The notes beneath the pieces are model-generated. The model did not search any database, was not told where the DNA came from, and was given only the letters and a program-made list of their open reading frames with translations. 64,000 nucleotides of DNA. Source: Ursus arctos. Lineage: Eukaryota; Chordata; Mammalia; Carnivora; Ursidae. Location of the stretch: assembly GCF_023065955.2 (NCBI RefSeq), contig NC_079873.1, positions 13,902,566 through 13,966,565 on the forward strand, given 5' to 3'. How positions within the stretch are numbered: the stretch's first letter is position 1; every line of letters starts with the position of its first letter. Both the position numbers and the translations under genes were made by a program. Below, piece by piece: positions 53,938 through 64,000 of this stretch.

Positions 53938-54139
53938 TTTATTTTTTTTTAAAGATTTTATTTATTTATTTGACAGAGATAGAGACAGCCAGCGAGAGAG
54001 GGAACACAAGCAGGGGGAGTGGGAGAGGAAGAAGCAGGCTCACAGCGGAGGAGCCTGATGTGGGGCTCGATCCCATAACGCCGGGATCACGCCCTGAGCC
54101 GAAGGCAGACGCTTAACCGCTGTGCCACCCAGGCGCCCC
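53938..54139 (-). mobile_element. Can-SINE (SINEC), young, minus strand
   Basis: Full length, ending 'gccacccaggcgcccc'. The 15-base duplication tgattcctggtttta (53923-53937 and 54140-54154) is perfect. Together with the plus-strand SINE at 54270 it makes an inverted pair. Confidence 0.95.
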
Positions 54140-54269
54140 TGATTCCTGGTTTTAATTATTTTTTTCAATTAACCAACCAAATTCTGGTTCAGATGGACGG
54201 GTATGAAAGCATCCATTATAAATGGGAAATTGTTCCTGGAAATACCACTTCTGTTTAGAAGGAGGAAGG

Positions 54270-54443
54270 GGGGGGCACCTGGGTGGCTCAGTCAGTTAAG
54301 CGTTCAACTCTTGTTTTCAGCTCAGGTCATGATCTCAGGGTTGTGAGATCGAGCCCAGTGTCAGGCTCTGCAGTGGGTGTGGCGCCTGCTTAAGATTTTC
54401 CTCTCTCCTTCTCCCTTGCCACTCCCCTCCTCTAAAAAAAAAA
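54270..54443 (+). mobile_element. Can-SINE (SINEC), older, plus strand
   Basis: Head 'ggggcacctgggtggctcagtcagttaag', body 'ctcaggtcatgatctcaggg', a pyrimidine-rich end and an A10 tail. Flanks 'agaaggaggaagg' and 'aggtggaaggaagg' are an approximate duplication. Confidence 0.9.
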
Positions 54444-54459
54444 GTAGGTGGAAGGAAGG

Positions 54460-54689
54460 ATAGAGCTAGAGAGAATGAGGAACTTGACCATCTGGTTCTA
54501 GAAAATTCTAAAACTGGAAGATGATTTGTCTGTAACCTCAATTACTTGCTACCAACAAGATAGAGCCACAGATGCCCTACTCTACACATGTCTGGGGCTT
54601 CACGGTATCTTTTGGTGGCTTTTTTTCCCTCTCAAGGCGGTGCTTGCCTTTTATTTTAAACTAACTTTACATGCATGCAATGGTTAGGA
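54460..54689. other. No feature recognised
   Basis: Short unassigned spacer. Confidence 0.4.
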
Positions 54690-55115
54690 AAAGATAGAGC
54701 TTTCTGGCCACCAGAAGTTCACACTCCCCTTTGGGGAGTGTTATCCAGCCAGGGAATGGTTATCCAGCCAGGGATTATGTTCTCCAGCCTCACATCCAGC
54801 TGTGGCCCTGAAACCAGTTCTCATCAATGAAATATGACTGGAAGTGGTATGTAGCACTTCCGGGCTGAGGTTCTGAAGAAGCATATGAACCTCCTCTGTG
54901 GTCTTTCTCCTTTGGCCAGCTGTTTGCACAGGACTTGGAGACTCTTGCGGCACAGCAGACCACAAATTGGAAGAAGCCTGAGTTCCTGAAACACTCACTT
55001 GCCGTGCTAAGGTCACTCACTTGCTGACCAGAACACCTACCAAGGACTGTTACGTGTCAACACACTGGGATTTGGAGAGTTGTTTGTTATGGCAGCTAGT
55101 GTTACGTCTCTATGT
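54690..55115 (+). mobile_element. Ancient LTR-like repeat (MaLR-type, uncertain)
   Basis: 'ccagctgtggccctgaaaccagttctcatcaatgaaatatgac', 'gtagcacttccgggctgag', and the end 'gttgtttgttatggcagctagtgttac' show an old LTR-like repeat seen also at 598-985. It has a local tandem repeat 'ttatccagccaggga' at 54740-54777. Confidence 0.5.
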
Positions 55116-55129
55116 GTCTATATGATTCC

Positions 55130-55245
55130 ATGCAGAATACTATCCACCGTGCGTTTTCCTGGGAAGAAGGTCCACTGATTTTGTGGGCTTCTCATAGGGG
55201 TCTGGGAGCCCCTCAAATTGTTAGGAAGAACTGCTCTAAGAGATT
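55130..55245 (+). mobile_element. Ancient DNA-element fragment
   Basis: 'gggaagaaggtccactgattttgtgggcttctcataggggtctgggagcccc' resembles a small hAT-type repeat end ('...ctcaaaggggtctgtgacccc...'). Weak. Confidence 0.35.
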
Positions 55246-56142
55246 CGCCTTCAATATCTTATTCCTAATTTAATCCATGACCTTAATTCACCCTATGATT
55301 TGGAGACCTACCTGTGGTTAACCCACAGAAGCAAATTGAAGTGAAAGTGAAGAGCTCAAGTCGGATTGTGAAAGCAGACGTGCACGCGCAGCACAGTCCT
55401 GAACAGAACCGAGCAGGTGGACAGAGGAAGCTGAATTGAAAGCCCCCTTCGGGATTTATGAAGTAGCTACCTTTCTCCTGTTGCATAAGTCCAGCCCCCA
55501 AGCATATCCTGGTGACCTCAAAGAGCTACCATGTTCCTTTCCAACAGCCCAATTTATAGCCTGGAATTGAGGAGATTTACTCTTGTAGATTCTGAGAAGT
55601 AATTCTTCCCTAGCTCAAGTCTTATTTCCTGAGAAGTTTATGCCTCACAAAACCGTGTTAATGGCAGGGCAGTTAAAATTTTTTTTCGACCTGCAGAATT
55701 CTACAAAGGAGCTGGAAATATGAGACAGTGGATCATGTCTGTCCTGAGCATTGAAAATTACTGGGTGAAACTAAGGGTCTCCAGAGAGTTCATTATTCAT
55801 ATGAAAGTGTCTAGTCTCCTCTTCAGAGGCCAGGAATGACCTAATTTCTGAACCAGGGTTTGACAGAGCAGATGAGGGTATATCATCTTCATCTTGAAGG
55901 AGTGTGGAGGATAAGGGAACTACCATATAAAGTCCTCTTCCCCCAAGAATCAAGCATGCAGGTAACAGATAAAAATGTTCACTTAAGGTAAGAGGGTGTT
56001 AATCTTTTAGGATCCCTCCAGCACGTTTTTAACTAGGGTCTGCTGATACCTTCTCCTCCTGCCCAGTCTTTAGACAAATCTTCGTATCTCTGTCCCTTGG
56101 ATATTCCAGACCGTGGTCTAAACCTTAGACCGTGGTCTAACC
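55246..56142. other. No feature recognised
   Basis: Unique-looking. A direct repeat of 'accgtggtctaa' occurs at 56110-56144 just before the next element. Confidence 0.4.
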
Positions 56143-56310
56143 CAGTGGTTCTCAAAGTATGATCCCCCCAGACCAGCAGCATCAGCAAATCCTTGGGCCC
56201 TAGCCCAGGCCTAGTGAATCAGACACTCGAGACGGGAACCCCACAGTATGCTTTAAGCCCTCTCGGTCACTGTGATGCACATTCAAGTGTGAGAACCACT
56301 GGACCAAACC
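56143..56310 (-). mobile_element. MER5A: MER5A element, minus strand
   Basis: Starts 'cagtggttctcaaagtatgatcc', has 'gaccagcagcatcagc' and 'ccagcccaggcctagtgaatcagac'-like text, and ends 'tgtgagaaccactgg'. Both inverted termini are present. Confidence 0.8.
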
Positions 56311-57024
56311 CTACCAGAAGTCTGCCCTTCACTTGCCTAAACTTGACTCATGTGGTGGTCTCTCAGTTGGTCCATGTCAATTTTCCTCCCAGACCGAAGT
56401 GATACAAGCAGCTCTGAAGGTACTTCAGTTTTGTCTTGGTTTGTTTTTGTTTCTGCTGTCACCAAGATAAGGCTGTGTTTTTAGCTCCCCTAAGAACCAC
56501 GTAGCAGGAAGAAATTTACCTTTTGAAAAATGGATGGTTTTGTAACTATGAAATGCATTCAGCCCAGTCAGGCATTTCCAGGTCTTTTTTCTCCCCAGCT
56601 GTTTCTTAGAGGTGGGTTCCCTCTTAGTTGTAACCCGTGGCAAGTCCTACTGGGTACACACGACAGGTCTCGCCCTGATCTAGCAGTGCAGAGAGATTTC
56701 TCCCTAGCCCAAAGATCTCCTGATAAGCTCTCTTACTTAAATCGACTCTCTTAGATCGTGTACCTTCAAATACTCATGTTTGCCTTCAGAGTTTTTTAGA
56801 AGGAAGCCTGCTTCGCAGTGCTCAGGACTGTAAGGCAATCATTTGAGACAGAAGGCCCCGGCCGTCTCACATTCCTGGCCACCCACCCCACTGGAAGTTT
56901 TCACACCTCTCTTCCTTCTCTCATCCCCATGTACTTAGCTCTTCACTCTCTGCCTCTTTTCCTGCCTCCTCTTCTTTTCCTCTGTCTGTGCCCAGTAGCT
57001 TCTAAGACTGTAGTTCTTTACTTA
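56311..57024. other. No feature recognised
   Basis: Pyrimidine-rich toward 56860-57000. Open frames of 70-75 codons have no support. Confidence 0.4.
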
Positions 57025-57160
57025 TTTTGAATCATCTGGGAGTCTGGTCAAAAATGTAGATGACCAAGTCCCACTTCAGACCTGAATCTCGGCATCTCAG
57101 GAGTCTAGCCCAGTAATCTGACCTTTAAACACATGCCACAGGGGGTTCTACGTCTCACTG
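57025..57160 (+). mobile_element. MER5A: MER5A element
   Basis: 'gaatcatctgggagtctggtcaaaaatgtagatgacc', 'cccacttcagacctgaatctcggcatctc', 'ctgacctttaaacacatgccacagggggttct' fit the MER5A order with a missing start. Confidence 0.6.
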
Positions 57161-58599
57161 ATTTACCCAGCACCAGTCCAAGGGCTCTGAGGAGCAGCAG
57201 CTGTGGAATATCTTAGGCCTTACAACAGCATTCTGTTCTATGTACGGGGTCTGAGGTAGGCTGGGTGACCGTCTGGCTGCATTTGTTAATAGTCACCTGG
57301 CTTCTCTGTGGTCTCAGTGTTTATTCAGAGTGGTTCTGGAGAAAGGCTGATGGAAATCAGAGGGATACTAAAGCCTGCCCCTAGCCTGGCCATGCCACAC
57401 AATGGCACGGCCTTCCAGTCTACCCGCTCACAGGCAAGAAAAGATGCCAAAGCCCAGGTGGTCACCTGATTTGTGCTTTGAATGAGACACTAAGATAATT
57501 TTTTTAAGTCCAGGCTCTTAACACGTGCACCTCAATACTCCATATGAAAACAGCAATGAATTTCCATTAAATCTCAGTGTTTATCCTGCCCACTTTCCTT
57601 CCTGAACTGTCCCTCCCGGAACTGAAGAATCTCCCTGGGGTGGACTTAGATGCCCTCCCTGTGCTTTTAAGTGCCTGTAACAGATCCTGTTGTCATCCTG
57701 TACGTGTCCTTCTCCCTCTACACACCCAAGGCTGCTTATTGCAAACATCTCCAAACGTCTCTAGAAGAACACACTTAGCAGGTGCTCAGGGCAAGAGGGA
57801 AGTGCTGGAGAGTGAATGCCCCCGGAAACAGCCCTCAAACACTGACGGATGGGAGTTGGTGGAGAAGCACCCTAGCTTTCTCATCCCACTGGTGGGATAA
57901 GTCTGGAATGTCTCCAACACTACCCTTGAGAGTTCCCTCCCTGAGAGAGTGGGTTGATCTCCAGGAGCCCACATGGTAACTTGCTTAGTCACATGCAGTT
58001 GTGGCTTCCTTCACCTCCCTTCTCATGCCTCCACTTTCCAACCAGAGTTTCCTGGGACTGCCTTCCACATAAACAACTGGCATTTGAGTCTTTGTCTCTG
58101 AGTCTGCCCCCAGGGGACAGCCAAGCCAAGACCTTCCCCCTACCCAGGACTTAACAGACACAAAAGTGAGCTAACAGCTTACAACGGACCCTGGAACTAT
58201 GAGAGACAGGAGTGGAAGACAGCAAATACCGAGGTCCATAGCATTCTGGCCTCATGGTGAAAATCATCTGACCGATTTCTGCTCCCTCCTCTCTGACCGC
58301 CATACAAAATCTGCAGATGCCAGGGAAACTACATGGCCTGATTCCACTGTGCCTCCTAAATAATGAGCCTTGTGCTACCTAGAACGCGCAGGGCAGAGCA
58401 ACAGCCGTGGCTTGCCCTGCTGTAGGCCGAAGCCTCCATGTTCGACAGCAGGAGGTCAAGATCCAAGGACAGTTTGGGGTCTTGCGAAGTCCCCGATTCA
58501 CATCACAGGAGTCCTTGGAAGGTAAAATGTTCCACATTTGTTCACTGCTTTAGCACTTACTGTTAGTCGGGGTCTGGGGGATACAGAGAGAGTGCACCT
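57161..58599. other. No feature recognised
   Basis: GC-moderate, repeat-poor. A 107-codon frame at 57577-57900 has no domain. Pyrimidine-rich patches only. Confidence 0.35.
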
Positions 58600-59345
58600 A
58601 AGTTAAACGTGATCAGCCTGTTGCGAGATGGAACTCCACCAGCCTCTACCCTGCGGGTCTCTGCCACATGTCCCCATCCCCTCCTGCCTGGATGAAGCCA
58701 GAGTCTGCTGAATGGTCTCCCTGCATTTAATTCAGGCCCATCTGCTTCACCCTCTACCCTGGGAGCAGCATCATCCTTCTGAAAAACAAAGCTACACGTC
58801 ATTCCCCTGCTCAGTAACTTTCACAAGCTCCACTTGACCTATGGGAAAAAGTACAACCTCTAGACGATATATGCAGCAAAAGGCTCGCAGATCTGGCCCC
58901 CAATCATCTTCCTAACCTCATTTCCCACCACCTCTTTCCCTTTCCACCAGGTGGTTTGTGCTCCCCCAAACACTCCAAGTTCTTTCGGACTGCTGTCCTT
59001 TTCTGCATATGCTTGTCCCTAGGCCTAGATCACATTTTCCACTTTAGCCAAGCCGTGCTCATCGCTGAGCACCCAGTAAGAATGCCACCTCTTCTCTAAA
59101 GACTTCCTAACCCCTCTCTCAACCTCTGACAGCACCAACAGCTATATCCTCTGTGTCCCTTGCTATGGTCACACACATGGCAAATTCAATACCGATCACA
59201 CTACACGGTCATTGTTTCTGAGTCTGGCTTCTCCCTGAAGACTGAGCTTGTAGAAAGCAGGTCCATCGCCATTTTGTTCATCTTTGTCCCCTACCTGTGG
59301 GCTAAAGATAATGCCTGGAACACTGTACATTTGTAAGAAATTTTT
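58600..59345 (+). mobile_element. L2 LINE, long 3' portion
   Basis: The order 'ctgaatggtctccctgcatttaattcaggccc', 'agcagcatcatccttctgaaaaacaaagctac', 'gcagatctggcccccaatcatcttcctaacctc', 'ctgagcacccagtaagaatgccacctcttctc', 'gctaaagataatgcctggaacactg' follows L2 from the end of its coding region to the 3' end. It is the best preserved L2 here. Confidence 0.75.
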
Positions 59346-60064
59346 GTGAATGATTGCATGGACCTCAGAGAGCCAAAAGAAGATTTCGCCCTTTCTCTCT
59401 GGTAATTGGCACCATTGCTGGCCTAAGACCCATTCCACACACCTGGATGCGAATGTTAGCTTGGGCTGTCCTCTCAACTTCCTTCTGTTTGGGGCCCCCA
59501 GCGCTTCTCTCCCTTGCTTTATAGCAGGTTGCTCCAAGATTTGAGGTCACCAGGGTGCTCTGAAGTGCCAGGAGCCAGAGGGGAGCAGTTGGATTTTTAT
59601 TTCCCCCAGGGTGCACTGTGCTGCTCCCCTGGGACTTCACTGGCAGGAGGAGGCAGGAAGCTGATCACACTGCAGCCCCTGACAGACTTCCACAGGGGGC
59701 TCTCAAGTCTGAGGGGAAACAAGAAGGATTAAGGCAGGCAGGAAGGAATTAGATCGGGGTACATCAGGCCGAGAGGAGTTGAAATGTCATTCACAGGTGG
59801 AGGGGACTGTTTCAGCAGGGACAAGCCAAGCATCTCTGCCAGCATCCAGAGAACAGAGGCGACGATGCGGCAACCTCGCCAGTGCTCAGCTGAAGCCAGC
59901 AGCAGCCTCCTTCTCCCAGAAGCTGGCAGCAGTGCTGGCCTGCGCCCCCTTTGCTCACCCTCAAGCTAGAAAAAAAAAAATAAACCAAACTTTCTCACGC
60001 AGACCAAATACCACTTCTTCAAGTTACAGTCCAAAAGTTTTCCTTCTAGAGTGATCTAGGCTTT
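59346..60064. other. No feature recognised
   Basis: An A10 run lies at 59970. Several overlapping frames near 59196-59969 on both strands have no domain. Confidence 0.4.
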
Positions 60065-60280
60065 CTAAGTGCTTACAGACCAGGCTAGGCATGAAGCTAT
60101 GTGCTCCCTGTGCATCAACTCAATGAACTGCCATAATGAATCCTGGCTGGTAAAGTGGTGTAATCACCCCTCCTTTTATGGATGAGAAATTGAAAGCTCA
60201 GTGAAGTTAAGTAACTGGGCCACATTCACGCAGCTAGTAAGTAGCAGAACTGAGATTCCTCCCAGCTCTCTTGGACCCCA
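60065..60280 (-). mobile_element. MIR SINE
   Basis: 'ccttttatggatgagaaattgaaagctcagtgaagttaagtaactgggccacattcacgcagctagtaagtagcag' is a clear minus-strand MIR. Confidence 0.85.
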
Positions 60281-60724
60281 GGATATGTGCCTGGAATTTC
60301 GACCTGCTGCCACCTTGAGTTCCTTGAGTACAACAAGGGAGGGGCCCTGGGTCCTGGCACATGGCCACCAGCTGGCACCCAATTATCTGGAGCTCAATAA
60401 TTGCGTCAATGGGTAAATGTGTGTGGATTGGAGCAGATGATCTGTAAACCTCCTTTAGATTTAGCACTGTATGAGTCTATGGTAGAACCCCATTTTCTGC
60501 AACGCATGGCTTTCATGGGTCAGTATCTGTGCTCTACGAAAAGACAGACTGGTGGGAAATGAAACTGAGTTTAAGCAGGTGGCATATCCCTGAATCATGG
60601 TATAAGGAAAAGATTTAATTGTCATTTTTAGGCTGCTGCATTGGTAAAACTTCTTGAAGGACCAGGTTTTTGGCCCCCTTGACGCATTCTGGTTGTTAAG
60701 TGTTAAGCCCCTTGTGTTGAATCT
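60281..60724. other. No feature recognised
   Basis: Unassigned sequence between MIR and L2 pieces. Confidence 0.4.
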
Positions 60725-60800
60725 GCCCATGTCAGGCTATCAACTTTCTGAGGACAGTAACTCTTTAAATTGCTCTGAGTCCCAGCAAGTATCATGAATG
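60725..60800 (+). mobile_element. L2 LINE 3' fragment
   Basis: 'tcaactttctgaggacagtaactctttaaattgctctgagtcccagcaagt' fits the L2 3' terminus. Confidence 0.45.
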
Positions 60801-60899
60801 GGCAAACGAAGAACACCTCTGGGGATGATGATCACGGTAGTAATGTAATAACTGTGTTTTCAGGGTTATTGGGGATTTTAATGATCACTAGAAAGTGTT

Positions 60900-61440
60900 C
60901 CAATGACTACTACTGCATAACAAATCATCCTAAAACTTAGTGACATACACCAACCCTTATTACGTCCAAGGATGGGATCCTGTGAGTCAGCAATTCAAGC
61001 AGAGCAACAGCAGGAATGGCTTGCCTTGGCGTTATGTTGTTTGGGACCTAAAGTAGGAAGACCCAGTGTTGAAGGTGACTGAGTGGCTGGGGGCTGCAGT
61101 GACCTGGAGGATCTTCACTCACATCTGAAAGTTGATCCTGGCTGTTGGCAGGGACATCAACCAGGTCTATTAATCAGAACTTATACACATGGCCTCTTCA
61201 TGTAGTTGCTTGGGATTCCTCACGCCACAGTGGCCTCAGGGCCATCAGATTTCTTTCTCGGCAGTTCGAGGCTCTAAGTGTGAATGTTCCAGAAAGCAAA
61301 GCAGAAGCCGTACTACCTTTTATAACCAAACCTTATATGTTACTTCCATTTCATTCTATAGGTTATAGGTGAGCCATAAAGGCCAGATAAGATTCAAGGG
61401 GAAGGATATGGTCCCACACATCTGGATGGGAGGAGTGCCC
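60900..61440 (-). mobile_element. Ancient LTR-like repeat (probably MLT1-type)
   Basis: Starts 'gactactactgcataacaaatcatcctaaaacttagtgac' and includes 'gatcctggctgttggcagggacatc', 'ggcctcttcatgtagttgc', then 'aaggccagataagattcaagggg' and 'ctggatgggaggagtgccc'. It is the most complete copy of the family at 52790. Confidence 0.6.
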
Positions 61441-61454
61441 AAACTGGCACTGTA

Positions 61455-61600
61455 TTTTCATTCTTCCACAGGATAGGAAATGTATCTTAGTTATCTCTGA
61501 ATCCCTACCATCTACCATGGGGCATGGCATGGAATAGGTGCCCAATGAGTGACTGGCAGATAAAGAAATGAGTAAGTGAATGAAGGAAGGAAAATTCATC
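61455..61600 (+). mobile_element. L2 LINE 3' end
   Basis: 'gaaatgtatcttagttatctctgaatccctaccatctaccatggggcatggcatggaataggtgcccaatgagtgact' then 'gagtaagtgaatgaagg' is an L2 terminus. Confidence 0.7.
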
Positions 61601-61768
61601 CCACTGAAGAGTGTCCCTCTGAGAAGTGAAGACATGGAGTCATTTTCACCTATTTTTTTTGTTTGCATTGCATTTGTTTATGCATTTCAACAGTAAATAA
61701 ATCACGGCTTGGGAGTGACTCCGCAGAGTGGAAAAGAGGTCAATGGCATTATGATACTTTGGCTTTTA

Positions 61769-61946
61769 AAGATTTACTTATTTATTTGAGCGGGGTGGGG
61801 GGGGAGTGCATGAGTGGAGAGGGGAGGGGCAGAGGGAGAGAGAGAATCTCCAGCAGACTCCCTGCTGAGCAGGGACCCTGAGGTCATAATCCGAACCGAA
61901 ATCAAGAGTCGAGCACTTAACTAAGTGGGTGCCACCCAGGCACCCC
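61769..61946 (-). mobile_element. Can-SINE (SINEC), minus strand
   Basis: AAAGATTTACTTATTTATTTG side, GA-rich centre, head end 'gccacccaggcacccc'. Flanks gatactttggctttta (61753-61768) and aatagtttggatttta (61947-61962) are the diverged duplication. It is the left arm of a head-to-head pair. Confidence 0.9.
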
Positions 61947-61976
61947 AATAGTTTGGATTTTAAAGAATACTCTATG

Positions 61977-62173
61977 GGGGTGCCTGGGTGGCTCAGTTGG
62001 TTAAGTATCTGCCTTCGGTTCAGGTCATGATCCTGGGGTCCTGGAATGGACCCCACATCGGGCTCCCTGCTCAGCAGGGAGCCTGCTTCTCCCCCTGCCT
62101 GCCACTTCCCCTGCTTGTGCGCTCATGTGAGCTCTCTCTCTGACAAATAAATAGAACCTTAAAAAAAAAAAGG
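61977..62173 (+). mobile_element. Can-SINE (SINEC), plus strand
   Basis: Head 'gggtgcctgggtggctcagttgg', CT-rich body 'gctctctctctgacaaataaatag' and a tail of A12. Flanks gaatactctatg (61965-61976) and gaacattctaca (62174-62185) form the duplication. It is the right arm of a head-to-head pair with a 30-bp spacer. Confidence 0.9.
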
Positions 62174-62186
62174 GAACATTCTACAG

Positions 62187-62349
62187 TTATTAATTTTTCC
62201 TTGACCCAATATGGTCTCCTATTTTTGAATCTGTTCCATGGTTTCCAACAGGATGGTTCAGAAATCAACTTCTACCGTAACAGACTGAACATTTCATGGC
62301 ACGGTCTGAGCTGACTTCCCCAGTCTGCCCAGTCCTTTCTGGCCCCCAA
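62187..62349. other. No feature recognised
   Basis: Short unassigned stretch. Confidence 0.4.
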
Positions 62350-62575
62350 GTCCTTCCTTGCTGGTGTTCTCATCGAGTCCTAGCCTTTCCCTCTCTTTTC
62401 CCTCCCCACATCCTCTCTTGCTTCTCCCCTCCTCTTCTTTCTCCTCTCCCCTGGCTCCTGCCCACCCTGACTCTCCCACTGTCCCTCCTTCCTCTGTTGC
62501 TCCCCCCTCCTCCTCTGGTCTTTCCTTGCCCCTCCCCTGCTTCTTCACCCTCTGCCCATCCCCCAGTGCCACCAC
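62350..62575. repeat. Polypyrimidine (C/T-rich) low-complexity tract
   Basis: About 220 bases are nearly all C and T with no fixed period. Open frames of 98-139 codons on both strands here (Pro/Ser/Leu-rich or Gly/Glu/Arg-rich) are products of the composition. Confidence 0.85.
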
Positions 62576-63019
62576 CTCTAACTTGGGGATAGGAGTGTCT
62601 CCAGCATTGCTGAAGGAGTCAAGGACCTGGGAAGCCAAGCCACCCACCCCCACCAGAGACAGAAGACCTAGATTTGGATTAGAACCATTGGCCCCTGGAA
62701 TTCTCTTCCTCACTGGTTAGGTATATAGCATTTCACCACTTTTATGGCCACCAACTCATGATGTCACATGAAAGGCTTAAAGCTCCTTTGGCTGCAAACT
62801 AGCACAAAAAGCCCAATCTTATGGAGACACGACAGCAAATAATTCTTTAAAAAGAAAAACCATGACAGTGGGAATTTGCCATTCCCAAATTAGCATTTGG
62901 AAAATACTAGTCACACAAACACACGCCAGCAGAGACCTCAGAGAGCATCTTGCCCAGCTCCTCATTTTACAAACAAGGAGCTGAGAGCCAAAAAAAAAAA
63001 AAAAAAAAAAACCCTCTAA
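62576..63019. other. Unassigned; MIR-like scrap and an A20 run
   Basis: 62960-62990 reads 'ctcctcattttacaaacaaggagctgagagcc', a MIR-core scrap, followed by 20 or so consecutive A at 62991-63010. Confidence 0.5.
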
Positions 63020-63260
63020 CAATCAGCATTTACTGGGTGCTGACTCTGCCCCAGGCGCTTTATTACTTTATTCCAGCTGTGCAACAACCAGATGAATTAG
63101 AATCATTAACCCCATTTCCAAGATGAAAAAACAGAAGTTCAGAAAGGGTCCGTAACTTCTGCAAGGTCACACAGCCAGAAAATGGCAGAGCAGAAATTAG
63201 AACCCAGTATCTGAGTCCAAAAGCTATGCTCTTAACCACTAGACTAAACTGTGTCTGTGA
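63020..63260 (-). mobile_element. MIR SINE
   Basis: 'agcatttactgggtgctgactctgccccaggcgc', 'catttccaagatgaaaaaacagaagttcagaaagggtccgtaac', 'aatggcagagcagaaattagaacccag', 'ctcttaaccactagactaaactg' cover the MIR to its end. Confidence 0.9.
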
Positions 63261-63539
63261 GTGATTTTTTATTCTCCCCACACCCAGGGTCACACATACT
63301 AGTAGCTGATAGTTACACGAATTTCAGAAAGATAAATTGAGCAGTGCCTGGAATTCAACAAGTGATGTTACAGTTCAAGTCCAAGTCAAGGTCAGAGTTT
63401 GTTAAAGGTCAGTCTGTTAAACTGAATTCTGAAAGAAGAAACCCAGAGCAGAGATCCCAAGAGACTTCAAGGATGGTCCTTTGGAGGAACAGCTATGAGT
63501 GCAGAGTGAGCAAGGACACGGCAGTATGGGTTACTGAGT

Positions 63540-63750
63540 TTAAGACTCGGACTTGAAGCCAGCATCCCAAGGTTCAACATTAGCTTTGCTCCTTCCTAGC
63601 TTAACTGCTCTGTGCTTCAGTTTTGTCATCTGTAAAATGGAAAACAGTAATAGATATGAAGACCAAATAAGATTAATAAGTAGAAAGTTCTTAGAACAGG
63701 GTCTGACACATAGTAAGCTCTTCAGAAGAATTTGCTCTATTATTAGTCGG
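63540..63750 (+). mobile_element. MIR SINE
   Basis: 'gaagccagcatcccaaggttcaac', 'ctctgtgcttcagttttgtcatctgtaaaatgg', 'agttcttagaacagggtctgacacatagtaagctc' give a plus-strand MIR. Confidence 0.85.
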
Positions 63751-63754
63751 TGCT

Positions 63755-63830
63755 ATATTTCCAGAGCCTGACACAGTTCTCAGCACATGGAAGGGGTTTG
63801 ATAAATATGTGTTGAATACATGAGGAGAAA
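63755..63830 (+). mobile_element. L2 LINE 3' end
   Basis: 'agagcctgacacagttctcagcacatggaaggggtttgataaatatgtgttgaatac' is an L2 3' terminus immediately after the MIR. Confidence 0.65.
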
Positions 63831-64000
63831 TATATTACTAGTTCTAATGGTACTCATCTGTTCTTCATCCTCTCAAAACAGAAAACAAGGAAAAATTAGT
63901 TTCTCCTTGATTTTACCTTATACTTTTTCCATATGTCAAAGGCAGTGCTTGAAACCACTTTTCCTCGGCAAAACAACTGTTTTCTACTTCAATCCTTTTC

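Noticed and set aside
62294..62720. Open frames of 98-139 codons rich in Pro/Ser or Gly/Glu
   Set aside because: They lie on a C/T-only tract where stop codons are rare in several frames. The length is a composition effect.

Overview
This window is mammalian nuclear DNA from a carnivore of the dog-like branch (Caniformia). At least twelve tRNA-Lys-derived Can-SINE (SINEC) copies are present, with the diagnostic head GGGGCGCCTGGGTGGCTCAG and an A/T-rich tail, together with LINE-1 copies carrying a carnivore-type 3' end. The youngest SINEs have a head and CT-rich body that I remember from bears and the giant panda, so an arctoid carnivore, most likely a bear, is my inference. I cannot exclude a seal or a mustelid.

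I see no protein-coding exon, no RNA gene other than the tRNA-derived SINEs, no CpG-island promoter other than a LINE-1 promoter, and no prokaryotic-style system or CRISPR array. The window looks like intergenic or deep intronic sequence. The only long reading frames that code for recognisable proteins belong to one dead LINE-1. A second coding-like block (22171-23210) looks like a decayed retrocopy of a gene I cannot identify.

Layout. 1-14 kb: old L1M 3' ends, MIR, L2, a MER8 DNA transposon with its TA target duplication, other DNA-transposon fragments, and a cluster of three MER5A copies. 14.77-20.77 kb: a nearly full-length LINE-1 with CpG-rich 5' UTR, ORF1, ORF2 and 3' UTR. It was inserted into a MIR, and a SINE was later inserted into the LINE-1's own 3' target duplication. 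21-28 kb: an MLT1-type LTR, two SINEs, the unidentified retropseudogene and ancient repeats. 28-40 kb: repeat-poorer DNA with MIR, L2 and L1M. 40.5-43.6 kb: one old minus-strand L1M that has collected four SINEs and a hAT element. 44-54 kb: repeat-poor blocks with a texture resembling conserved non-coding elements, plus a G-rich stretch. 54-64 kb: two head-to-head SINE pairs, MER5A, a long L2 copy and MIRs.

Nothing here forms an operon or pathway. What can be read is the order of transposon insertions. Candidate regulatory blocks can be proposed from texture and motifs only, and alignment would be needed to confirm them. Names of old repeat families come from memory of their consensus sequences; where the name is uncertain this is stated.
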